Source of the DNA: UBA8752 sp042095055
GTDB lineage: Bacteria; Bacteroidota; Bacteroidia; Flavobacteriales_D; Sanyastnellaceae
Length of the DNA stretch: 64,000 nucleotides
Direction: 5' to 3'
NCBI GenBank assembly: GCA_042095055.1
Contig: JBELBZ010000003.1
Location: 62,001 to 126,000 of the forward strand
Below are positions 25,686 to 33,023 of the stretch, one piece after another; position 1 is the first letter of the stretch, and each line of letters starts with the position of its first letter. Below the pieces are notes generated by a model. The model was not told the origin of the DNA. It ran no database searches and saw only the letters and a list, made by a program, of their open reading frames with translations. The position numbers were made by a program, and so were the translations under genes.

Positions 25686-25760
25686 TGGCAGCCCCGCCAG
25701 GAATCGAACCTGGATCAAACGTTTAGGAAACGCTTATTCTATCCGTTGAACTACGGGGCC
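25686..25760 (-). tRNA. tRNA-Arg, anticodon CCT
   Basis: Cloverleaf with acceptor GGCCCCG/CGGGGCT, anticodon stem AGCGT/ACGTT around loop TTCCTAA, and T arm CCAGG TTCGATT CCTGG. CCT reads the arginine AGG codon. The first acceptor pair is a G-T wobble. A CCA end (25686-25688) follows the discriminator G in the DNA, so the 3' end appears encoded. Confidence 0.88.
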
Positions 25761-25766
25761 GTTTGA

Positions 25767-25774
25767 CAAAGAAA
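25767..25774 (-). promoter_or_regulatory. -7-like box TTTCTTTG for tRNA-Arg
   Basis: It differs from TAnnTTTG only at the second base. It is six bases from the tRNA 5' end and lies after the terminator of the upstream tRNA, so it would start a separate transcript. Confidence 0.4.
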
Positions 25775-25797
25775 CATCGCCCACTGCGAAGCTGCAG

Positions 25798-25829
25798 AAA
25801 AAAGCCCCGCGTCCGGTGAGGAGCGGGGC
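25798..25829 (-). terminator. Rho-independent terminator after tRNA-Val(CAC)
   Basis: Read on the minus strand, arms GCCCCGC and GCGGGGC flank a 12-base loop and are followed by six T. A second GC-rich hairpin (25831-25855) lies between it and the tRNA. Confidence 0.65.
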
Positions 25830-25865
25830 CGGGGCCTTCTTGGGGGTAAGGCCCCTTGGGCGGGG

Positions 25866-25940
25866 TGGGCAATACTGGGCTCGAACCAGTGACCTCTCGC
25901 GTGTGAGGCGAACGCTCTGAACCAACTGAGCTAATTGCCC
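25866..25940 (-). tRNA. tRNA-Val, anticodon CAC
   Basis: Cloverleaf with acceptor GGGCAAT/ATTGCCC, anticodon stem TTCGC/GCGAG around loop CTCACAC, and T arm ACTGG TTCGAGC CCAGT. CAC reads valine GUG only. The CCA is not encoded. A dedicated GUG reader fits the GC-rich codon use of this genome. Confidence 0.92.
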
Positions 25941-25953
25941 TAAAACAGGGGGA

Positions 25954-25961
25954 CAAAGATA
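25954..25961 (-). promoter_or_regulatory. -7 promoter box TATCTTTG for tRNA-Val(CAC)
   Basis: A perfect TAnnTTTG match on the minus strand, 13 bases from the tRNA 5' end. Confidence 0.6.
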
Positions 25962-26020
25962 GACAAGTCTTTCGCTCGAACACGCCAAATTACCGTGTGT
26001 TCCGACCGCCCGATAATCAC

Positions 26021-26039
26021 TGTTTACCTTCTCTAAACA
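26021..26039. promoter_or_regulatory. Operator-like inverted repeat TGTTTA-N7-TAAACA
   Basis: Perfect six-base arms with a seven-base spacer, in a clearly AT-rich pocket of a GC-rich genome. It sits 42 bases upstream of the promoter box of the dockerin-like ORF and about 60 bases upstream of the tRNA-Val(CAC) promoter box on the other strand, so it could be a repressor site for either. The protein that binds it is not known. Confidence 0.35.
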
Positions 26040-26080
26040 CTATTTTAACCACGTTTTAATGTGTTTCGTCTAATAATCTG

Positions 26081-26088
26081 TATCTTTG
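26081..26088 (+). promoter_or_regulatory. -7 promoter box TATCTTTG before the dockerin-like ORF
   Basis: A perfect TAnnTTTG match. A near -33 element TTTT stands 23 bases upstream. The predicted start of transcription (about 26093) falls after the ATG at 26061, which rules that start out and leaves 26109 or 26163. Confidence 0.55.
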
Positions 26089-26108
26089 CCCCAAGAAATT
26101 CAAGGGCG

Positions 26109-26300
26109 ATGAGGTACAGGACCTCACCCCACAACGACACTCTACGCGCAATCCTATACGCCATGACACTGAGCGACTTACTTCAACTTTTGGCCAACTT
26201 CATGCAGCCCGTGACCAAGGACAACGTCATGTACGACCTCAATGGAGATGGCATCATTTCGACGACGGACCTCATCATCTTGCTCAGCCAACTGCTCTGA
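26109..26300 (+). CDS. Small dockerin/EF-hand-like protein
   Basis: A 63-residue ORF from the ATG at 26109, or 45 residues from the ATG at 26163. The second half contains one complete dockerin-type calcium loop, DLNGDGIISTTDL, followed by the helix IILLSQLL. The first half, TLSDLLQLLANF, looks like the helix of a second, loopless repeat. Dockerin repeats normally come in pairs at the end of large exported proteins, so a free-standing unit with no signal peptide is odd. A consensus promoter lies just upstream. It could be a true microprotein or a remnant of a larger cargo gene. Confidence 0.55.
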   Translation: MRYRTSPHNDTLRAILYAMTLSDLLQLLANFMQPVTKDNVMYDLNGDGIISTTDLIILLSQLL

Positions 26301-26310
26301 GTTGACCCCT

Positions 26311-26387
26311 TGGTGCGCCCTGCAGGACTTGAACCCGCGACCCAGGGATTATGAGTCCCCTGCTCTAACCAACTGAGCTAAGAGCGC
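26311..26387 (-). tRNA. tRNA with CAT anticodon (tRNA-Met or tRNA-Ile2)
   Basis: Cloverleaf with acceptor GCGCTCT/AGGGCGC, D arm GCTC...GAGC, anticodon stem GGGGA/TCCCT around loop CTCATAA, and T arm GCGGG TTCAAGT CCTGC. CCA is encoded (26311-26313). It is not the initiator type. The body resembles E. coli tRNA-Ile2 (lysidine-modified CAU) in several arms, so the isoleucine identity deserves checking against elongator methionine. Confidence 0.9.
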
Positions 26388-26410
26388 ATATGCCGCCTTG
26401 TGCAGCAGTA

Positions 26411-26418
26411 CAAAAATA
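26411..26418 (-). promoter_or_regulatory. -7 promoter box TATTTTTG for tRNA(CAT)
   Basis: A perfect TAnnTTTG match, 23 bases from the tRNA 5' end. A TTTG stands 16 bases further upstream (26435-26438), a shorter spacing than the usual 19-21. Confidence 0.55.
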
Positions 26419-26441
26419 CGCATTGACCGCTGGCCAAAGTC

Positions 26442-28736
26442 TTATACTGTGCCCAGCCAATCAAACTCAAGTTCCCTGCGCTGCATGTCGGCGCGTACCA
26501 CTTGAATTCGAACTTCTTGGCCCATCTGGATGACCTGCCCCGTGTGCAGACCTACCAGGCATTGCCGCTCAGTGTCGATCGAAAACCGGTCTGTGGAAAT
26601 GCCCTTGATGTCCACGTAGCCCTCGCATTTGTTGTCCAGTTCGATGTACAAGGCTTTGGAAGAAAGGCCATTGACAACGCCTGTAAACTCAGCCCCCAAC
26701 TGGCTCCCCATAAACTCGACCTGCTTGTACTTGATGCTCGCGCGTTCCGCCTCAGCGGCGCGCTTCTCACGCTCACTGCTGTGGGCGCAAGGCCCATCCA
26801 AGGTGCCGGTATCAATGGGCGCACCCCCGTCCAAATAGTGCTGTAAACTCCGGTGCACCATCAAATCCGGATAGCGCCGAATTGGAGACGTGAAGTGTGT
26901 GTAATGCTCAAAGGCCAAGCCATAATGACCAATGTTGTCGGTGCTGTATTCGGCCTTGGCCATGGAGCGTATGGCCATTTGTTTGACGATGCGCTCCTCG
27001 GGTTTGCCATCGGCCATTTTGAGGAGCTGACTGATGGCTTTGTGCGCATTGCCTGGCTCTGTATCGGGCATCTTGTAACCGAATTGAGCCACAAACATCC
27101 GCAGCGACTTCAGCTTCGTGGGGTCTGGAGAATCATGGACGCGGTAGACGCCGCCGGGTGGTCGGTTCCCTTTGCAGCTTGCGATCCACTTGGCCACCCT
27201 GACATTGGCGAGCAGCATGTAGTCCTCGATGAGGCGGTTGGCGTCCAACATGCGCTTGATCAGCACCTCGATGGGCTTGCCCTCTTTGTCCAGCCTGAAA
27301 CGAACCTCCTCTGTATCAAAATCTATGGCCCCCGCCTTGAATCGTCGGGCCCGCATTTTCAGGGCCAAAGCTTGCAACTGCTTGACCTCATCTGCGAGGT
27401 CACCCTTGCCGGTTTCCAGCCGTTCTTGGGCCTCTGCATAGGTGAACCTGCGGTCAGAATGGATGACCGTCCGGCCGAACCACTCTTTGACCACTTCGCC
27501 CTCCGCGTCGAGCTCGAACACCGCACTAAAGGCAAAACGGTCCTCGTTGGGCCTCAATGAACACAGGTTGTTGGACAGGACCTCCGGCAGCATGGGTATG
27601 GTGCGGTCAACGAGGTAAACGCTGGTGGCGCGTTCCACAGCCTCCTCTTCGATGAGGCTTCCCGGTCTCACATAATGGCTCACATCTGCGATGTGCACGC
27701 CCACTTCCAGGTGGCCGTTTTCGAGCCGCTGGACACTGAGGGCATCGTCAAAATCCTTGGCGTCCTCAGGGTCAATCGTAAAGGTGGTTACCCCGCGAAA
27801 ATCCCGGCGGCGCGCCACCTCTTTTGCCGGCAGTTCCTGGGGAATGGCCTCTGCCTCTGCCTCCACCTCTTCCGGAAAATGGTAGGGCAACCCGTATTCG
27901 AGCAAAATGGCGTGCATCTCAGCCTCGTGCACTCCCGGGGCACCGAGCACTTCGACCACCTCCGCGATGGGAGGGTCGTCGGGGGATGCCCAATCGACCA
28001 AACGCACCGCCACTTTCACATCTTGGGGCGCGTCGTTCAAGAAGCGCGCAGGCACCAAAAAGTCACGGTGCATGCGCTTGTTGGTGGGGATTCCAAATGC
28101 ATAATCCTTGACGTGTTCCAATGTCACCACATACAAATCCCGGGCCCTTTTGACCACTTCGGAGACATAGGGCACTTCTTTTCTGCCCCTGCGCATCCAA
28201 GCCAGCTCCACCGTATCTCCCCAAAAAGCGGTTCCAGTTTGTCCTTTGGGAACCATGATGTCGTCTGACTCACCGGGTACACTGACGAAGCCTTTCCCGT
28301 ACGCCGTGATTTGAATGGTGCCCTGCACCGGAGCCTTGCGGTTGCCCGATCCCGTGGCTTGATCTCTTCCGCGTTTTCCCCGGCGGTCGTCCCTTCGGCC
28401 GCCCTCTTCGGGCATCATAAAGCGCCCTTTGCCCACTTCTTTGAGCCGGCCTTTGCCCGCTTCTTGCCGCATCAATACATGCAACATTTCCTGGATGTCT
28501 TTGTCGGCAATGCCCATGGTGCTGGCCACCTGGCGGGCGTTCATCGGGCGGCCGGGCAGCCCCTGAAATATCGCCATGACATCCTCGAGGTACTTGCTGG
28601 CGCCGCTGAGCCTCTGACCGCCTGCCAGCGCAGGCCCAATGTCTCCGCTGTTGGGACGCTGTTTGCGGCCCTTTCCCGCAGCGCCATGCTTGCGCTTGCC
28701 TCCTTTTTTTACTCCTGATTTACGGGTGCCGGCCAT
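26442..28736 (-). CDS. rnr: Ribonuclease R
   Basis: A processive 3'-5' exoribonuclease of the RNase II/R family, 764 residues from the ATG at 28736. A basic Lys/Arg/Gly-rich N-terminal tail precedes a helix-turn-helix-like segment and cold-shock domains. The RNB catalytic domain shows IDPEDAKDFDDAL with its metal-binding aspartates, then the conserved HYTHFTSPIRRYPDLMVHR. An S1 domain closes the protein at DWLGTV, with no long basic C-terminal tail. The frame extends further upstream, but MAGTRKSGVKK is the more sensible start. It diverges from the methyltransferase gene. Confidence 0.94.
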   Translation of the reverse strand: MAGTRKSGVKKGGKRKHGAAGKGRKQRPNSGDIGPALAGGQRLSGASKYLEDVMAIFQGLPGRPMNARQVASTMGIADKDIQEMLHVLMRQEAGKGRLKEVGKGRFMMPEEGGRRDDRRGKRGRDQATGSGNRKAPVQGTIQITAYGKGFVSVPGESDDIMVPKGQTGTAFWGDTVELAWMRRGRKEVPYVSEVVKRARDLYVVTLEHVKDYAFGIPTNKRMHRDFLVPARFLNDAPQDVKVAVRLVDWASPDDPPIAEVVEVLGAPGVHEAEMHAILLEYGLPYHFPEEVEAEAEAIPQELPAKEVARRRDFRGVTTFTIDPEDAKDFDDALSVQRLENGHLEVGVHIADVSHYVRPGSLIEEEAVERATSVYLVDRTIPMLPEVLSNNLCSLRPNEDRFAFSAVFELDAEGEVVKEWFGRTVIHSDRRFTYAEAQERLETGKGDLADEVKQLQALALKMRARRFKAGAIDFDTEEVRFRLDKEGKPIEVLIKRMLDANRLIEDYMLLANVRVAKWIASCKGNRPPGGVYRVHDSPDPTKLKSLRMFVAQFGYKMPDTEPGNAHKAISQLLKMADGKPEERIVKQMAIRSMAKAEYSTDNIGHYGLAFEHYTHFTSPIRRYPDLMVHRSLQHYLDGGAPIDTGTLDGPCAHSSEREKRAAEAERASIKYKQVEFMGSQLGAEFTGVVNGLSSKALYIELDNKCEGYVDIKGISTDRFSIDTERQCLVGLHTGQVIQMGQEVRIQVVRADMQRRELEFDWLGTV

Positions 28737-28834
28737 CTCAGATGCTCGATTTACCGCAAGGTCGCACCTTGCCACTGCGATTCGACGGCCCAAAGCAAAG
28801 GTTGTGACGCTCCCGTTGCGAACTTCCCGCCCGA

Positions 28835-29737
28835 ATGTCACCCGACACCCCCCTTTCGTCCCAGGACCGTCCGTCCCCACTTCACCGTTGGTTTCCTCAC
28901 CGTTGGCGCGACCATGAGCTGCTGGATTGCGGCGGCGGAGCCCGTCTGGAGCGTTTTGGCGAACTGGTGCTCATTCGGCCCGAACCCCGTGCGATTTGGG
29001 AACGGGGGATGGACGAATCCCAATGGCGCAAATTGTCAGCGGCCGAATTCATTCCAACCGGCCGCACCAAAGGCCAGTGGGTTCCCCACCAAAGCGTGCC
29101 CGACACCTGGGAGATTCAATACCCCCTTCACACTGGCAACAACTTGCACTTCTCACTGGAGATGACCCGGTTCAAACACGTGGGCATCTTCCCGGAGCAA
29201 GGGGCCAATTGGGATTGGATCGCCCAACGCATGGGTCCCGGTAAGCGCTTGCTCAACCTGTTTGCATACACCGGCGGTGCGTCCCTCGCCGGGCGCGCAG
29301 CGGGCGCCGAAGTCACCCACGTTGACGCCATCAAACAGGTGGTCTCATGGACGCGCACCAACCAAGAGTTGAGCGGATTGGACGGCATCCGCTGGTGTGT
29401 AGAAGACGCCCTCAAATTCTCTGAGCGCGAAGGAAGAAGGGGCAACCAGTACGACCTGGTCATCATGGACCCTCCCGCTTGGGGCCTCGGTCCGAAGGGG
29501 GAGAAGTGGAAACTGGAAGAGCAAGTGCTCCGCCTCGTTGCGGCCACCGCCCAGCTCATCGCACCTGGCGGGGCTGTCATCATGAACACCTATTCCGGCG
29601 TGAGCCCATCGGCTTTGGAAAACATGTGGCGGGCCGTACTTCCCGACGCCAGTATGGAGGCCGGCGAGTTGTGTCTGCGCAGCGGAACCGGGCAAGTCCT
29701 GCCGACCGGCTCGCTGTTGAGGCTTGAGCGCCCTTAA
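28835..29737 (+). CDS. Class I SAM-dependent methyltransferase (RlmI/RlmK-like)
   Basis: A 300-residue methyltransferase of the Methyltrans_SAM group related to 23S rRNA methyltransferases. The SAM-binding motif I is LLNLFAYTGGASLAG, followed by the acidic VTHVDAIKQVV, and motif IV is VIMDPPAWG. The PUA domain of full RlmI proteins is not evident. The nucleotide it modifies is not known. N-terminal residues 1-20 are unconserved, so a slightly later start is possible. Confidence 0.82.
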   Translation: MSPDTPLSSQDRPSPLHRWFPHRWRDHELLDCGGGARLERFGELVLIRPEPRAIWERGMDESQWRKLSAAEFIPTGRTKGQWVPHQSVPDTWEIQYPLHTGNNLHFSLEMTRFKHVGIFPEQGANWDWIAQRMGPGKRLLNLFAYTGGASLAGRAAGAEVTHVDAIKQVVSWTRTNQELSGLDGIRWCVEDALKFSEREGRRGNQYDLVIMDPPAWGLGPKGEKWKLEEQVLRLVAATAQLIAPGGAVIMNTYSGVSPSALENMWRAVLPDASMEAGELCLRSGTGQVLPTGSLLRLERP

Positions 29738-29744
29738 GCCTTCT

Positions 29745-29752
29745 TAACTTCG
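29745..29752 (+). promoter_or_regulatory. -7 promoter box TAACTTCG before pepP
   Basis: It matches TAnnTT[T/C]G, six bases before the ATG at 29759, implying a very short leader. Confidence 0.45.
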
Positions 29753-29758
29753 GGGCTC

Positions 29759-31051
29759 ATGTTGCGCTACGCCCCCCTTTCCGCAGAGAACTATATCCGA
29801 AACCGCAAGGCTTTTGCCGATGCCCTTGCGCCCGGAGCCCTCGCTCTGTTTAGTTCCAACGACACCTACCCTTCAGGCGCAGACGGTACACTTCCCTTCC
29901 GGCAGGACTCCAACATGCTGCACATGTGTGGGGTCGATCAAGAAGAAACCGTCTTGCTCGTTTTCCCGAACGCCCACAACCCCGCCGACCGCGAAATCCT
30001 GTTTGTCACCGAAACAAGCGCCGAGATCGCCATCTGGGAGGGCGCCAAGCTGACCAAAGCAGAGGCCACGGCCCAAACTGGCGTCAAGCAAGTGCAGTGG
30101 TTGTCCACGCTGGAGCGTACGATTCAGAGGCTGGTGACCGAGTGCAGCTGCTGCTACTTGCACCAGAACGAGCACACCCGGGCCAAGGTCGTGGTGGAGA
30201 CCCGCGAAGCGCGGTTCAACAATTGGTTCACCGAGACTTACCCCCATGTGCGGATTGAGCGCAGTGCGCCCCTCCTGCACCGCTTGCGCAGCGTCAAATC
30301 CGAAGAGGAAATCGAGCGGATGCGCCACGCCTGCAACATCACCCGCGATGGATTCAACCGCGTGATGAAGTTTGTAAAGCCCGGCGTCACCGAATTTGAA
30401 GTGGAGGCCGAATACCTGCACGAATTCATCCGCAAAGGGTCCCGTGGTTTTGCCTATACCCCCATCGTGGCCAGTGGCGCCAACGCTTGTGTGCTGCACT
30501 ACATCGAGAACAGCGCAGAATGCAAAGCCGGGGATGTCCTCCTGATGGACGTAGGCGCAGAGTATGGAAACTATGCCAGCGACATGACCCGTTGCCTGCC
30601 GGTGTCTGGACGGTTTACCGACCGACAGCGCAAGGTGTACGATGCTGTGCTCAGCGTCATGCGCGATGCCATGAAGTTGCTTCGCCCTGGGGTGAGCTTG
30701 CACGAATACCACAAGGAGGTCGGGGAACTCATGACCGCCCAACTGCTGGGGTTGGGGCTGATTGACAAGCACGATGTAGACAAGCAAAACCCCGCGTGGC
30801 CCGCCTACAAGAAGTACTTCATGCACGGCACGTCTCACTTCATTGGGTTGGACGTGCACGACGTGGGCCTCTGGCATGAGCCCATCCAAGCGGGCCACAT
30901 CTTCACCGTTGAGCCAGGCATTTATATCCAAGAGGAAGGCCTGGGCATCCGCCTCGAAAACGACATCGTCATCCGCGACAACGGTTTCGACGACCTCATG
31001 GGCGACATTCCTGTCGATGCTGAGGCCATCGAGGATGCCATGAACAGCTGA
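29759..31051 (+). CDS. pepP: Xaa-Pro aminopeptidase (aminopeptidase P)
   Basis: It removes N-terminal residues before proline. The 430 residues comprise an N-terminal AMP_N domain and a pita-bread metallopeptidase domain. The dimetal ligands are visible in DVGAEYGNYASDMTR, HGTSHFIGLDVHD, TVEPGIY and GLGIRLENDI. Length fits E. coli PepP. It heads a tight group with miaE and ridA. Confidence 0.94.
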   Translation: MLRYAPLSAENYIRNRKAFADALAPGALALFSSNDTYPSGADGTLPFRQDSNMLHMCGVDQEETVLLVFPNAHNPADREILFVTETSAEIAIWEGAKLTKAEATAQTGVKQVQWLSTLERTIQRLVTECSCCYLHQNEHTRAKVVVETREARFNNWFTETYPHVRIERSAPLLHRLRSVKSEEEIERMRHACNITRDGFNRVMKFVKPGVTEFEVEAEYLHEFIRKGSRGFAYTPIVASGANACVLHYIENSAECKAGDVLLMDVGAEYGNYASDMTRCLPVSGRFTDRQRKVYDAVLSVMRDAMKLLRPGVSLHEYHKEVGELMTAQLLGLGLIDKHDVDKQNPAWPAYKKYFMHGTSHFIGLDVHDVGLWHEPIQAGHIFTVEPGIYIQEEGLGIRLENDIVIRDNGFDDLMGDIPVDAEAIEDAMNS

Positions 31052-31054
31052 GCC

Positions 31055-31663
31055 ATGGGCAAAGAGGCGGCAGAAAAAGTCATGTTGGGACTCCAGCTCC
31101 CTACCGACCCGCGTTGGGTGGCCTTGGTGGAGTCCAACATCTCAGAAGTGCTCACGGACCACGCTTGGTGTGAGCAGAAGGCGGCTTCAAACGCCATTTC
31201 TACCATTGTGCGCTATCCCGAGCTCACAGACCTGGTAGAGGAGTTGACGCGCATCGCCATGGAGGAGATGGAACACTTCGGCATGGTCGTCGAAAAGATC
31301 AAGGCCCGCGGATGGACCCTGGGTCGCGAGCGCAAAGACCCATACATCCACGACCTCGCAGCGTTCATCAAAAAAGGCGGCAGTCGGGAAGAGCAGTTGG
31401 TCGATCGGCTGCTGCTTGCGGCCATGATTGAAGCCCGCAGCTGCGAGCGGTTCCGCATGCTCTCTGAGCGTATTGAGGACGAGGACCTGCGCACATTCTA
31501 CCACGACCTCATGGTGAGCGAAGCACAACACTATACCAGCTTTATCGGTTTTGCCCGCCAATATGGAGGGCGGGTAGATGTGGATGCGCGTTGGAAGGCC
31601 TTCCTCGCCCACGAGGCACAAGTCATCCAGAATTATGGCCGCAGGGAAACCATGCACGGCTAA
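31055..31663 (+). CDS. miaE: tRNA-(ms2io6A)-hydroxylase MiaE
   Basis: A ferritin-like diiron monooxygenase that hydroxylates the isopentenyl group of ms2i6A37 in tRNA. The 202 residues show MEEMEHF and SEAQHYTSF, the two ExxH metal motifs, plus AMIEARSCERF. It follows pepP with three bases between the genes. The matching enzymes MiaA and MiaB are not in this window. Confidence 0.92.
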   Translation: MGKEAAEKVMLGLQLPTDPRWVALVESNISEVLTDHAWCEQKAASNAISTIVRYPELTDLVEELTRIAMEEMEHFGMVVEKIKARGWTLGRERKDPYIHDLAAFIKKGGSREEQLVDRLLLAAMIEARSCERFRMLSERIEDEDLRTFYHDLMVSEAQHYTSFIGFARQYGGRVDVDARWKAFLAHEAQVIQNYGRRETMHG

Positions 31664-31689
31664 ACCCATTGACCACAAAAGACCCCATC

Positions 31690-32115
31690 ATGTCCAACGC
31701 CCCCAAGCCTGTCGGCCTTTACCCCCTCACCCGCCGCGTCGGTGACCTGTTGTTCTTGAGCGGCGTCGGGCCGCGCATTCCGGGAAGTGGTGCCCATGAC
31801 GAAGGGGTGCCGGGGTTGCAGCAAGACCACAACGGCAACTTCACCGCCTTCGATTTTGAAGCGCAAGCCCGGGGTGTGCTGTCCAATGTGCGCGCCATCC
31901 TCGAAGCGGAGGGCGCCCGCTGGGAAGACCTGGTCGACATCACGGTTTTCCTCACCGATATGCAGCGCGACTTCCACACCTTCAACCGCGTTTACCGCGA
32001 GCATTTCGAGGGGGTGGACGCCGCCATGCGACCCTGCCGGACCACGGTTGAAGTAGGTGCTTTGCCCACACCCATCGCCGTGGAATTGAAGTGCGTGGCC
32101 CACTGTCCCCGCTGA
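31690..32115 (+). CDS. RidA family protein, probable 2-aminomuconate deaminase
   Basis: A 141-residue RidA/YjgF-fold protein. I chose the ATG at 31690 because the fold starts at VGLYPLTRRVGDLLFLSGVGPR. The conserved end with Arg and Glu (CRTTVEVGALPTPIAVELK) is present. GVGPR, the LEAEGARWEDLVDITVFLTDM segment and ALPTPIAVE are closer to AmnD/NbaF 2-aminomuconate deaminases than to generic RidA imine deaminases. This fits the tryptophan 2,3-dioxygenase gene two genes downstream, since 2-aminomuconate arises on the kynurenine route. The enzymes between the two steps are not in the window. Confidence 0.8.
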   Translation: MSNAPKPVGLYPLTRRVGDLLFLSGVGPRIPGSGAHDEGVPGLQQDHNGNFTAFDFEAQARGVLSNVRAILEAEGARWEDLVDITVFLTDMQRDFHTFNRVYREHFEGVDAAMRPCRTTVEVGALPTPIAVELKCVAHCPR

Positions 32116-32153
32116 TTTTCGCGTTTCGGCACTGTTTTTGCCTCTGTCGTACC

Positions 32154-33014
32154 ATGCGTATGCTGACGTCCACCCTTTGGCTTGCTATGGCCGTGCTCCC
32201 GGCCTTGACCAGCGTTCAGTCCGATCCGACCGCGGTCCGGCCCTGGCGGCCTGCACTGATTTCAGCAGATTCTGCGGCGGCCCTTCCCCATCTGCCCTTG
32301 CGCGCCGTCGATGCCTTTTGGCTTCCGCACCAAGAAGAGCTGGTCTACACCGTGCGCTATGGATTCATCGCCGCAGGGGAAGCGCGCCTCAGCACGCAAC
32401 CCGGCCCATCGTATGGTGGAAGGCCAACCATGCAGGTCGTGGGAACAGGCCGGACCACCGGGGCATTTGATTGGGTCTTCAAAGTCAGGGACCACTATGA
32501 GTCTCATGTCGACAAATCGGGGCTGTTTCCGCACCGCTTCATTCGCAAGGTGAAAGAAGGGGGCTATCAAATGGACCGGAAAGTTGTCTTTGACCCCGCG
32601 CGGCGCAGCGCATGCACCCAAGAGAAGGGCGAAGAGCGGTTCCAAGTCTTACCCGACTACTGCCAAGACCTCGTGTCGGCATTTCACTACGCCCGCAACC
32701 TGCCACTGGATTCCCTCAGGTTGGGAGGGATTGTCGAGATCCCCACTTTTGTCGACGGCAAGGTTCACCAGGTGCGCGCCCGAAAAATGGGGGAACAACA
32801 GGTCGACGTCAAGGCGGGTAGCTTTCAATGCTGGGTGTTCCAGCCCCTTGTCAAGAAGGGTAGAATTTGGAAAGATGAGGAGGATTTGACCCTCTATGTG
32901 AGCGCCGATGCGCGCCGAATGCCCGTCCTGGTGAAATCCAATTTGCTCGTCGGTTCCGTGCGGTTGGAACTGATCGAACACCATGTGACACCAACCGCCC
33001 CCATACCGCAGTAA
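32154..33014 (+). CDS. DUF3108 exported protein
   Basis: About 286 residues from the ATG at 32154, with an N-terminal signal peptide (TSTLWLAMAVLPALTSV). The rest matches the DUF3108 family: LVYTVRYGFIAAGEARLS, the MQVVGTGRTTGAFDWVFKVRDHYES block, and a C-terminal LYVSADARRMPVLVKSN. The predicted fold is a periplasmic beta-rich barrel, function unknown. It stands directly before the tryptophan dioxygenase gene. Confidence 0.82.
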   Translation: MRMLTSTLWLAMAVLPALTSVQSDPTAVRPWRPALISADSAAALPHLPLRAVDAFWLPHQEELVYTVRYGFIAAGEARLSTQPGPSYGGRPTMQVVGTGRTTGAFDWVFKVRDHYESHVDKSGLFPHRFIRKVKEGGYQMDRKVVFDPARRSACTQEKGEERFQVLPDYCQDLVSAFHYARNLPLDSLRLGGIVEIPTFVDGKVHQVRARKMGEQQVDVKAGSFQCWVFQPLVKKGRIWKDEEDLTLYVSADARRMPVLVKSNLLVGSVRLELIEHHVTPTAPIPQ

Positions 33015-33019
33015 ATTCG
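33012..33019 (+). promoter_or_regulatory. -7 promoter box TAAATTCG before the tryptophan dioxygenase gene
   Basis: It matches TAnnTT[T/C]G, overlaps the DUF3108 stop codon and lies four bases before the ATG at 33024. Confidence 0.5.
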
Positions 33020-33023
33020 GCCC

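Noticed and set aside
25831..25855. GC-rich hairpin GGGGCCTT/AAGGCCCC
   Set aside because: Not followed by a T run on either strand; I kept only the adjacent hairpin with the T run as a terminator.
26061..26108. ATG at 26061 as start of the dockerin-like ORF
   Set aside because: It lies upstream of the predicted -7 box at 26081-26088 and so would not be in the mRNA.
23205..26387. Integrative element inserted at the tRNA genes
   Set aside because: I see no integrase, no transposase and no repeated tRNA 3' end that could be an attachment site.
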